19,020 nucleotides of DNA from Rhizobacter sp. (GTDB taxonomy: Bacteria > Pseudomonadota > Gammaproteobacteria > Burkholderiales > Burkholderiaceae_C): positions 1 to 19,020 of the forward strand of contig JANYFX010000245.1 in NCBI GenBank assembly GCA_025359585.1, in the 5' to 3' direction. Numbering within the stretch: the stretch's first letter is position 1; the number at the start of each line of letters is the position of its first letter. Below the pieces are notes generated by a model. That model saw only the letters and a program-made list of their open reading frames with translations, did no database searches and was not told where the DNA came from. Shown here in pieces: positions 1 to 5,918 of this stretch. The translations under genes were made by a program, and so were the position numbers.

Positions 1-132
1 CACCACATCGGCGCCGAATTCGCCGAGCATCTTGCCGGCGAACGGGCCGGCGATCAGCTGGCCCATCTCGACGACGCGCAGACCGTCGAGAGCGCCGGGT
101 GTCAGAGGCGAGGAAGGCAATGCGTCGGGCAT
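1..132 (-). CDS. CaiB/BaiF family CoA-transferase, N-terminal part (runs off window)
   Basis: Only the first 44 codons are in the window; the gene continues past the left edge. The translation begins MPDALPSS and then reads LDGLRVVEMGQLIAGPFAG followed by KMLGEFGADVV. This is the characteristic N-terminus of class III (CaiB/BaiF, formyl-CoA transferase type) CoA-transferases, where the first beta strand and the GP-x-A-x-x-L-x-D/EFGADV segment bind the CoA adenine. Family members move CoA between carboxylic acids and commonly sit in acyl-CoA degradation clusters, which fits the remains of such a cluster further right. The ATG at 132 is chosen because the family motif starts about 15 residues later and an AGGA lies about 7 nt upstream. 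The substrate cannot be inferred. The family call is strong although the gene is partial. Confidence 0.85.
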   Translation of the reverse strand, partial: MPDALPSSPLTPGALDGLRVVEMGQLIAGPFAGKMLGEFGADVV

Positions 133-186
133 GGGCTGGTCCTGGGGGAGAGGGCTGAGGCAATGATCGTCGCACCGGCGCCGCGT

Positions 187-888
187 TCAGGCCACCGCGC
201 CGAACAGCGCCCCGGCGCCCGCGGTGACCGCCATCGCGATCGCGCCCCAGAAAGCGACGCGCCAGGTCCCGGCCCATACCCCGGCACCGCCGGCCTGCGC
301 AGAGGCTGCGCCGAGGCCGGCGAGAAAGACCAGCGACGTGATCGACACCCACAGGATCAGCTGCTGCGCCGGTGCCGCGCCGACCACCACGATCGGCAGC
401 GCAGCGCCGACCGAAAAGCTGGCGGCCGAGGCCAGCGCGGCCTGTGTCGGCCGGGCGGCGGTCACGGCGGAGAGCCCGAGTTCGTCGCGTGCGTGAGCCC
501 CGAGCGCGTCGTGGGCCATCAACTGGCCGGCGACGGTGTCGGCCAGCGCGGGCTCCAGCCCGCGTGCCACGTAGATGCCCGCGAGTTCTCGCTGCTCGGC
601 TTCGGGGTTCTCCTTCAGCTCGACACGCTCGCGGTTCAGATCGGCGTTCTCGGTGTCCGCCTGCGAATGGACCGACACGAATTCGCCGGCGGCCATCGAC
701 ATGGCTCCGGCAATCAGGCCCGACACGCTGGTCAGAAGAATGGTTCGGTGGTCGGTGCCGGCAGCGGCCACCCCAAGCACGAGGCATGCGGTGGAGACGA
801 TCCCGTCGTTCGCGCCGAGGACCGCAGCGCGCAGCCAGCCGATGCGATCGCTGCGATGACGCTCTGGGTGTCTGCGCGAAGTTCTCAA
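187..888 (-). CDS. VIT1/CCC1 family iron/manganese transporter
   Basis: This is an integral membrane protein of the vacuolar iron transporter (VIT1/CCC1) family, whose members move Fe2+ or Mn2+ out of the cytosol. The signature is RIGWLRAAVLGANDGIVST near the N-terminus, then a helix containing GLIAGAMSMAAGEFVSV, a charged cytoplasmic segment rich in Glu (SQADTENADLNRERVEL and onward) that in this family binds metal, and three hydrophobic helices to the C-terminus. Five membrane segments are expected and visible. Two starts are possible. ATG at 933 gives 248 aa; TTG at 888 gives 233 aa. TTG 888 is preferred because a GGGGGGA purine run lies just upstream and because the family motif then begins about 15 residues in, as in relatives. 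It is divergent from the gene at 953. The protein is complete and typical in length. Confidence 0.87.
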   Translation of the reverse strand: MRTSRRHPERHRSDRIGWLRAAVLGANDGIVSTACLVLGVAAAGTDHRTILLTSVSGLIAGAMSMAAGEFVSVHSQADTENADLNRERVELKENPEAEQRELAGIYVARGLEPALADTVAGQLMAHDALGAHARDELGLSAVTAARPTQAALASAASFSVGAALPIVVVGAAPAQQLILWVSITSLVFLAGLGAASAQAGGAGVWAGTWRVAFWGAIAMAVTAGAGALFGAVA

Positions 889-928
889 GTGGATTCCCCC
901 CGGTGGAGCTGAATGGCAGCCGTCGCTC

Positions 929-946
929 AGCATACTGGCCTATGCT
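929..946. promoter_or_regulatory. 18-bp inverted repeat between divergent genes, possible shared -10/operator
   Basis: The sequence is AGCATA, six bases, then TATGCT, a perfect 6-bp inverted repeat with a 6-bp spacer. Because of the symmetry, each strand reads TATGCT, which resembles a sigma70 -10 box. On the minus strand it lies about 40 nt before the preferred TTG start of the metal transporter. On the plus strand it ends 6 nt before the ATG at 953, which has no visible Shine-Dalgarno. No convincing -35 hexamer is seen on either strand. The site may be an operator or a back-to-back promoter; this is inference from symmetry and position only. Confidence 0.35.
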
Positions 947-952
947 CGCGCC

Positions 953-1540
953 ATGAACAATCGAATCAGCCAGATACTCGCGCAGATGGCGGCGCTCGAG
1001 GCCGACCTGCGAACCGCGGTGCACGATCAGGAAAGCCGCATGTTCTTTCAGATCAAGGGCAAGCGCGTCGAGTTCGAGCGCTCGGTGAAGACGGCGCACC
1101 AGAAGCTGAAGAAAAACTTCTTCCGCTGGCTGGTCACCGACCGGCCGCAGAACCTGGTCACCGGGCCGCTCATCTACGGCATGGTGATCCCGCTGCTGAT
1201 GCTCGACCTGTGCGTGAGCTTCTACCAGTGGGTGTGTTTCCCGATCTACGGCATCGTCAAGGTGCGTCGCAGCGACTACCTCATGTTCGATCGGCATCAG
1301 CTCGATTATCTCAACTTCATCGAGAAGTTTCACTGCACGTACTGCGAGTACGGCAACGGACTGATGGGCTACATGGCCGAGATCCTGGCGCGCACCGAGC
1401 AGTACTTCTGCCCGATCAAGCACGCGCGCAAGATCTTGGGCACACACGCCCGCTACAACCGCTTCCTGGACTACGGTGAAGCGGACGCCTACGAAGCCAG
1501 GCTGGAAGAGTTTCGAGTCGCGCTGGGCAAGGCCGACTGA
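953..1540 (+). CDS. Conserved membrane-associated protein of unknown function with CxxC motif
   Basis: The 195-aa product is not assigned to a named family. Residues 1 to about 60 are charged and helical (MNNRISQILAQMAALEADL onward), probably coiled-coil or amphipathic. A hydrophobic stretch at roughly 68-105 (LIYGMVIPLLMLDLCVSF, then VCFPIYGIV) could form one or two membrane segments. The C-terminal half is polar and carries CTYCEYGNG near residue 125 and a further Cys in YFCPIKHARKI near 145-155, an arrangement that could bind metal. The C-terminal tail is acidic. No Shine-Dalgarno is visible before the ATG, so translation may be leaderless or weak. The gene stands alone, divergent from the metal transporter and convergent with the broken BKACE gene. 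Coding character is good throughout. Confidence 0.75.
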   Translation: MNNRISQILAQMAALEADLRTAVHDQESRMFFQIKGKRVEFERSVKTAHQKLKKNFFRWLVTDRPQNLVTGPLIYGMVIPLLMLDLCVSFYQWVCFPIYGIVKVRRSDYLMFDRHQLDYLNFIEKFHCTYCEYGNGLMGYMAEILARTEQYFCPIKHARKILGTHARYNRFLDYGEADAYEARLEEFRVALGKAD

Positions 1541-1550
1541 ACGCGCCGGC

Positions 1551-2357
1551 TCAGAACGCGACGCGGTCGGCGCCCTTGAGCTGCAGGATCTGGCGCGCAT
1601 CGGCCGGCGTGGCGATCTCCAGCCCCAGGCCTTCGAGAATGCGGCGCACCTGGCGCACCTGCTCGGCGTTCGACTGCGCGAGCTTGCCGCGCCCGATCCA
1701 CAGGCTGTCTTCAAGGCCGACGCGCACGTTGCCACCCATCGCGGCCGCCATCGCCGCGATCTGCATCTGGCTGCGCCCGGCGCCAAGCACCGACCAGCGG
1801 TAGTCGTCGCCGAACAAACGATCGGCGGTGCGCTTCATGTGCATCACGTCGTCGGGGTGGCTGCCGATGCCACCGAGGATGCCGAACACCGTCTGCACGA
1901 AGAACGGTGCCTTCACCAGGCCACGCTCGACGAAGTGCGCCAGGTTGTAGAGGTGCGAGGTGTCGTAACACTCGAACTCGTAGCGGGTGTCGTTGGCCGA
2001 GAGTTCGGTCAGCACGGTTTCCAGGTCGCCATAGGTGTTGCGGAAGATCAGGTCCTTGCTGCCTTCGAGGTAGGGCCGCTCCCAGTCGTGCTTGAACTCC
2101 TTGAAGCGCTGCAGCATCGGGAACAGGCCGAAGTTCATCGTGCCCATGTTCATCGAAGCCACCTCGGGCTTGAGCAGCTTGGCCGGCTGCATGCGCTCTT
2201 GCACCGTCATGTAGGGCGAGCCGCCGGTGGTCAGGTTCACGATCGCATCGCTGCGCGCCTTGATCATCTTCAGGAAGGGCGTGAACGCTTCGGGGCGCTG
2301 GTCGGGCTTGCCGGTGACCGGGTCGCGCGCGTGCAGGTGGACGGCGGCGCCGGCCTC
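1551..2357 (-). pseudogene. DUF849 / beta-keto acid cleavage enzyme (BKACE), 5'-truncated
   Basis: The frame encodes about 268 residues of a DUF849 protein, the family of 3-keto-5-aminohexanoate cleavage enzyme (Kce). These are Zn-dependent TIM barrels that condense a beta-keto acid with acetyl-CoA to give acetoacetate and a new CoA ester. Visible family features are AGAAVHLHARDPVTGKP (the HxH that holds zinc), IVNLTTGGSPYMT, MNMGTMNFG, YEFECYDTSHLYNL, GILGGIGSHPDDV, WSVLGAGRSQ and the C-terminal NVRVGLEDSLWIGRGKLA. What is missing is the first barrel strand and the roughly 40-45 residues before the HxH motif. Upstream of position 2357 the minus-strand frame stays open but encodes no family sequence, and the opposite strand becomes an acyl-CoA dehydrogenase. 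The residue count between AGAA and HLHAR is also one short of the usual AAVVHLH pattern. No plausible start remains, so a non-functional remnant is likely. Confidence 0.8.
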
Positions 2358-2486
2358 GGTGTGACCGAAGCCGCGATCATGATGCACGAGGTGGCGAGCC
2401 ACGGCGGCGGCGTGGCGGCGGCCTCGACGGTGCACATCAACCTGTTCGGCCCGCACCCGATCGTGGTGCTCGGAACGCCCGAGCAG
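2343..2486 (+). pseudogene. Acyl-CoA dehydrogenase fragment (N-terminal/middle domain boundary)
   Basis: About 48 codons read GGAGLGVTEAAIMMHEVAS, then HGGGVAAASTVHINLFGPH and PIVVLGTPEQ. This matches the region around residues 70-120 of FAD-dependent acyl-CoA dehydrogenases (typical pattern GGLGVTEAALMM...SAVHMNIFG...PVVVFGTEEQ). There is no start, no catalytic domain, and the homology stops right after GTPEQ, where a full enzyme would continue with another 260 or so residues. Its 5' end overlaps the truncated BKACE gene on the other strand inside the shared stretch 2343-2357. It is a debris fragment and makes no functional enzyme. Confidence 0.75.
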
Positions 2487-2521
2487 GCGTCGGTGGCGAA
2501 CTGGGACCCCGCGCCACAAGG

Positions 2522-2674
2522 CCCGCGCGCTCCGACCTGGCGCGGTGGCTGCGCGAGGGCAAGTTGCAGTACGTGGAAGAGGTGCTCGAAGGCATGGCAC
2601 ACGCGCCCGACGCGATCGCCGGTCTGTACCGCGGCGAGAACCTCGGCAAGCGCTTGATCCGCTTGGCCGATCGG
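2522..2674 (+). pseudogene. MDR-type NADP-dependent oxidoreductase (CurA-like), C-terminal fragment
   Basis: In a different frame from the preceding fragment, about 50 codons read ARSDLARWLREGKLQYVEE, then VLEGMAHAPDAIAGLYRGEN and LGKRLIRLAD. This is the C-terminal end of zinc-independent medium-chain dehydrogenase/reductases of the CurA/prostaglandin reductase type (pattern: DLAxWIREGKLKYREDVVEG...F.GLL.GENFGKLIVRV). The catalytic and NADPH-binding parts are absent. The native stop codon is not evident: the frame runs on to 2791 through sequence that belongs to the opposite-strand PspC gene. A strong hairpin follows directly at 2675-2705 and may be the terminator of the original gene. Homology to the left of 2522 is unclear. 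Confidence 0.7.
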
Positions 2675-2705
2675 TCGCAGCGCGGCAGTTTCTGCCGCGC
2701 TGCGA
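2675..2705. terminator. Perfect 14-bp GC-rich hairpin between convergent gene ends
   Basis: TCGCAGCGCGGCAG, a TTT loop, and CTGCCGCGCTGCGA form a perfect 14-bp stem. It sits just after the MDR oxidoreductase fragment (plus) and 8 nt beyond the stop codon of the PspC gene (minus, 2713). There is no T-tract on either strand, so it is not a canonical intrinsic terminator. Position and symmetry fit a bidirectional 3'-end stabilising or terminating hairpin. Confidence 0.55.
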
Positions 2706-2712
2706 GCAGGTA

Positions 2713-3075
2713 TCAGCCCACGTGCGCGCCGGCCTGGTGGCCGCCGAGCGGCGTTTCGTCCACCGGCACCAGGATCCACAGCAGCAGGTAGAGCAGCACA
2801 CCGGTTCCACCGCACAGAGCGAGCAGCGTGAACACCAGCCGCCAGATCCACGCGGCGATGCCGGTGATGCGCACGATGCCACCGCACACGCCGCCGATCC
2901 AGCGGTCGTCGCGGCTGCGCCGCAGCGCGTTGATCGCGGCCACGGCCGGCGCTTCGGCGCTGGCGCCCGTGGCCCCGCCGAGCACACGCGCCTTGGCGCG
3001 GGCGAATTCGTCGTCCGACAGCACGCCGCGTTGATGCAGCTCGCCCAACTTGCCCAGTTCGTCGCTCATGGCCAT
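2713..3075 (-). CDS. SHOCT and PspC domain protein, small membrane protein
   Basis: The complete 120-aa protein begins with a SHOCT-like helical hairpin at about residues 4-33 (DELGKLGELHQRGVLSDDEF), a short linker with Ala/Gly, and a PspC domain at about 50-108: RRSRDDRWIGGVCGGIVR, then a hydrophobic segment WIWRLVFTLLALCGGTGVLL and YLLLWILVPVDE. PspC-domain proteins are inner-membrane proteins linked to envelope stress in the phage-shock system. No pspA, pspB or pspF is nearby, so a stress role here is only a family-based guess. The ATG at 3075 is favoured over the one at 3069 because GGAGAA lies 5 to 6 nt upstream. The gene is intact although both neighbours are fragments, which makes it the only likely functional gene inside the mosaic zone. 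Confidence 0.85.
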   Translation of the reverse strand: MAMSDELGKLGELHQRGVLSDDEFARAKARVLGGATGASAEAPAVAAINALRRSRDDRWIGGVCGGIVRITGIAAWIWRLVFTLLALCGGTGVLLYLLLWILVPVDETPLGGHQAGAHVG

Positions 3076-3189
3076 CGTGTTTCTCCTCGAGAGTGTTGAT
3101 CGATGCCGCTAGCGTAGCGCTTGCGCAGTGGCCCGCCAGCCTCTTGCGACGAACTGCAGTTACGGCATGCCCGGCAGCAGCAGCGGGCG

Positions 3190-3520
3190 ATCTACAGCCG
3201 TGCGTTGATCGGCCTGCAGTGCTGCGGTACGGCGCAGGCCTCGCTCGACGAAGCCTGGGCCTATGCGAAGGAGCGCGAGGCTTTCGGCCGCCCGATCGGA
3301 CAGTTCCAGGGTGTGAGCTTTCCGCTCGCCGAAGGCGAATCGCAGATCGCCGCGGTGCGCCAGCTCTGTTATCACGCGCTCGCGTTGCACGACGCGGGCG
3401 AACCGCATACCGCCGAAGCCGCGATGTGCAAATGGATGGGCCCGCGCAATGCCTTCGACGTGATCCACCAGTGCCTGCTGACCTTCGGCCACTACGGCTG
3501 GAGCAAGGACCTGCCGCACC
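3190..3520 (+). pseudogene. Acyl-CoA dehydrogenase C-terminal fragment (cyclohexanecarboxyl-CoA dehydrogenase-like)
   Basis: About 108 codons read SRALIGLQCCGTAQASLDEA, WAYAKEREAFGRPIGQFQGV, SFPLAEGESQIAAVRQLCYH, then ALALHDAGEPHTAEAAMCKW and a segment ending in LTFGHYGWSKDLPH. This is the helical C-terminal domain of acyl-CoA dehydrogenases (ERxxFGRPIxQFQGV is diagnostic). Within the superfamily it is closest in pattern to cyclohexanecarboxyl-CoA-type enzymes (AQASLDEAxAYxKxRxAFGRPI, HDCLLxxGHxGYxKxxP). It lacks the N-terminal and middle domains and the last 40 or so residues, including the C-terminal IGDGTxEI-type segment. It ends abruptly near 3517-3520, where the SDR sequence starts in another frame. 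Whether this and the fragment at 2343 come from one gene or two cannot be decided. Confidence 0.75.
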
Positions 3521-3556
3521 TTCAGGGCGGGCGTTTTCGACGGCCAGACCATCATC

Positions 3557-4372
3557 GTGACCGGCGGTGGCAGCGGCATCGGGCGTTGCACGGCGCACGA
3601 GCTCGCGTCGCTCGGCGCGCACGTGGCGCTGGTCGGGCGGCAGATCGAGAAGCTCGAAGCCGTGCAGGCCGAGATCACGGAAGACGGCGGCAGCGCCAGC
3701 AGCAACGCCTGCGACAGCCGCGAAGAAGCCATGGTCATCGCCACGATCGAGGCGGTGCTGAAGCTGCGCGGCCGCATCGACGGCCTGGTCAACAACGCCG
3801 GCGGCCAGTACCGCGCGCCGATGAAGACCCTCTCGACCAAAGGCTTCGAGGCCATGGTACGCAACAACCTCACCGGCGGCTTCATCTTCATGCGCGAGGC
3901 CTACACACGCTGGATGGAAGACCACGGCGGCGCGATCGTCAACATCATCGCCGACATCTGGCACGGCTGGCCCGACTACGCCCACTCTGCCGCCGCGCGC
4001 GGTGGCATGTTCACGCTGAGCGAAACGGCGGCCTGCGAGTGGGCGGTGTCCGGCGTGCGCGTCAACACCGTCGCGCCGGGCGGCATCGCGTCGAGCGGCT
4101 TCGACACCTACACCCCCGAAGCGAAAGCGAAGATCCTGCAGTACCCGCCGACCGTGCCCTTGCAGCGCTACGGCAGCGAGGCGGAGCTGTCGGCGGCGAT
4201 CGTGTTCCTGCTCTCGCCGGCCGCTGCCTACATCACCGGCTCGTGCATACGTGTCGACGGCGGCACGCCGAACGCGCGCGGTACCTGGAAGCCGGAGCCG
4301 TCCACGCGCAGCCAGCCGTTCGAGGGCTTTCACCGCGCCGAACTGTCCGAGCTGCTGAAGCAGGGCCGCTGA
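3557..4372 (+). CDS. SDR family oxidoreductase (PECR/2-enoyl-CoA reductase-like), 5' end lost
   Basis: This is a short-chain dehydrogenase/reductase. Family-like sequence starts at about 3521 (FRAGVFDGQTIIVTGGGSGI), but the only in-frame start codon after the stop at 3479-3481 is a GTG at 3557, inside the first Rossmann strand. The first few native codons were apparently removed when the acyl-CoA dehydrogenase fragment was joined on. The rest is complete: TGGGSGIG nucleotide loop, GRIDGLVNNAGGQYRAP, GGAIVNIIADIWHGWPDYAH, INTVAPGG-type segment (VRVNTVAPGGI) and YITGSCIRVDGGTP. At the usual YxxxK position it reads HSAAARGGM, as in peroxisomal trans-2-enoyl-CoA reductase (PECR)-like members, so an acyl-CoA substrate is likely. 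The next gene begins 4 nt after the stop. It may be a pseudogene, or translated in truncated form. Confidence 0.75.
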   Translation: MTGGGSGIGRCTAHELASLGAHVALVGRQIEKLEAVQAEITEDGGSASSNACDSREEAMVIATIEAVLKLRGRIDGLVNNAGGQYRAPMKTLSTKGFEAMVRNNLTGGFIFMREAYTRWMEDHGGAIVNIIADIWHGWPDYAHSAAARGGMFTLSETAACEWAVSGVRVNTVAPGGIASSGFDTYTPEAKAKILQYPPTVPLQRYGSEAELSAAIVFLLSPAAAYITGSCIRVDGGTPNARGTWKPEPSTRSQPFEGFHRAELSELLKQGR

Positions 4373-4376
4373 GACG

Positions 4377-5411
4377 ATGAAGCTCGTGCCTGACGACACC
4401 GAGCTGGCGGCACGCGTCGCCGCTTACCTGAGCGCGCAGACCGGCCACACCGTGCAGGTCGGCGCCGTGCGGCGCTTCCCGGTGGGCTTTTCGTGGCTGA
4501 CCTACGCGGTGCCGGTCACTGGTTTGCCGGGGCGAGAGGAAGCACACGAGCTGATCCTGCGCCTCGGCCCCGACCACGGCCTGTTCGCGCCCTACAGCGC
4601 CGCACCGCAAGTGCTGGCGATGCAATCGCTCGAAGGCAGTGCGGTGCCTTTGCCACGCGCCTACTGGAGCAGTGACGACGCCAGCATCTTCGGCGCGCCG
4701 TTCATGTTCTGCGAGAAGGTCTCGGGCGACGCGGTCGTGCCCTGGGTTTCGGCGAACGAGCCGGGCCTCGAAGACGGTTACCGGCGCCGCCTGGCCGAGC
4801 AGTTCATCGACGTGCTGGCGGCTCTGCACCGCGTGCAGTGGCAGGGCAAACCCATCGCCGCGATGGCGCACGGCATCACGGCAGAGAACGCGGCATTGCA
4901 GAACGTCGAATATTGGGAAACGCAGATCGGCCGCTGGGCCATGCGCCCATACCCGCTGGCCGAATGGGGCATTCGCTGGCTGAAGGCGCATTGCCCGGTG
5001 GCGCCGCATGTGGCGATCGTGCATGGCGACTACCGCACCGGCAACTTCCTGGGGCAGGGCGGGCAGATCACATCGATCCTCGACTGGGAACTGGTGCACC
5101 TGGGCGACCCGCACGAAGACCTGGGCTGGGCCAGCCTGCCGATGTACATGGGAGGCAGCAAGCTGATCAGCCGGCTTGCGGAGCCCGAGATGTTCTACGC
5201 GCGTTACAGCGAGAAGGTGGGCTTCCCTGTGAGCATGGCGTCGGTGCGCTGCTACCAGGCCTTGTCGCTGCTCAAACTCGCGGCCACGCACATGGCTGCC
5301 GCGCGTTGTTTCGAGGAAGGGCGCTTCAACGACATGCGCATGCCGGCCACGGGCAGCCAGATCGCCACCTGCCTGCGCCAGATGGCCAAAACGATCGACA
5401 CTGCGCCATGA
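4377..5411 (+). CDS. APH-family phosphotransferase, acyl-CoA-cluster type
   Basis: The 344-aa protein has the aminoglycoside phosphotransferase/choline kinase fold. Visible are an N-terminal lobe with FPVGFSWLTYAV (nucleotide loop region) and LILRLGP (about 59-64), the catalytic loop IVHGDYRTGNFL at about 214-225 (D218 as catalytic base, N223 for metal) and the metal-binding ILDWELVHLGDPHEDLGW at about 234-251 (D236). Proteins of this subgroup occur next to acyl-CoA dehydrogenases (ACAD10/11-like) rather than with antibiotic resistance, and probably phosphorylate a hydroxylated acyl substrate. That is a family-based inference. The ATG lies 4 nt after the SDR stop, so the two were likely one operon. 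The stop overlaps the next start in ATGA. Length and motifs are complete. Confidence 0.88.
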   Translation: MKLVPDDTELAARVAAYLSAQTGHTVQVGAVRRFPVGFSWLTYAVPVTGLPGREEAHELILRLGPDHGLFAPYSAAPQVLAMQSLEGSAVPLPRAYWSSDDASIFGAPFMFCEKVSGDAVVPWVSANEPGLEDGYRRRLAEQFIDVLAALHRVQWQGKPIAAMAHGITAENAALQNVEYWETQIGRWAMRPYPLAEWGIRWLKAHCPVAPHVAIVHGDYRTGNFLGQGGQITSILDWELVHLGDPHEDLGWASLPMYMGGSKLISRLAEPEMFYARYSEKVGFPVSMASVRCYQALSLLKLAATHMAAARCFEEGRFNDMRMPATGSQIATCLRQMAKTIDTAP

Positions 5412-5902
5412 ACAACTCTTTCCCCCGTCTGATCGACGGCATGTGCGCCACGCTGCGCGCCGAAGTGCTGACGCGCCTCGACGACGAGTTCGCGCGCGGC
5501 CAGGTGTTCGGCGTGATCAACCTGCTCAACACCTTCAAGACCCGCGCCGACTGGTCGGCGGGCTTTCTGCTGCAGCAGATCGCGGCGCAGCGGGTGGCGG
5601 TCGATGGTGTGGCGGCGCTGGCGCGCGGGCAGGAAGCGGCGTCAGCCTTGCCGGCGTTGCCCCATGTCGTTGAGCCGGCCGTCACGCCGATCGCCGACCT
5701 GCTGGCGCAACGCGACCAGGGCAATGCCACGATCGGCGCCTTGCTCGGCTGGCTCGACGCCGAACGCGAGCGGCTCGCGCCCGAAATCGCTGCGCAGATC
5801 GAAACCCTGCTGCGCGCATCGATGCGCGCCGAAGTCGACATCGAACTGAAGAACTCGCCGCGGCCGTTGTTCGCCGAAATGTCGAGCGGCCGCGAAGACT
5901 GA
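5408..5902 (+). CDS. Conserved protein of unknown function, coupled to the APH-family kinase gene (possibly DUF6285)
   Basis: The 164-aa, mostly helical soluble protein begins MNNSFPRLIDGMCATLRAEV. Its start overlaps the kinase stop by ATGA, which implies translational coupling. It has no signal peptide, membrane segment or obvious catalytic motif. The order kinase-then-small-helical-protein recalls the DUF6285 partners of APH-type kinases in acyl-CoA clusters (pattern: LLxAVRxFLExEVxPxLDxRxxFHARVAANxL, compared here with LRAEVLTRLDDEFARGQVFG). That assignment is from memory of the pattern and is tentative. Its ORF is clean and shares the compositional character of the kinase gene. It ends 16 nt before the convergent AHSA1 gene with no room for a separate terminator. 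Confidence 0.7.
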   Translation: MNNSFPRLIDGMCATLRAEVLTRLDDEFARGQVFGVINLLNTFKTRADWSAGFLLQQIAAQRVAVDGVAALARGQEAASALPALPHVVEPAVTPIADLLAQRDQGNATIGALLGWLDAERERLAPEIAAQIETLLRASMRAEVDIELKNSPRPLFAEMSSGRED

Positions 5903-5918
5903 GCGGCGTCGCGCGCCC

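Noticed and set aside
1476..2657. Long plus-strand open frame of 393 codons
   Set aside because: Most of it is the antisense shadow of the BKACE gene, with His/Arg-rich low-character sequence. Only 2343-2486 shows real homology, and that is listed as a fragment.
2270..4399. Minus-strand open frame of 709 codons
   Set aside because: It is antisense to the SDR, acyl-CoA dehydrogenase and PspC regions in a non-coding frame, with Arg/Ala-rich composition typical of high-GC shadow frames.
4377..5411. An aminoglycoside resistance gene
   Set aside because: The APH fold is present, but length, motifs and the acyl-CoA gene context fit the metabolic ACAD10/11-like group rather than resistance enzymes.
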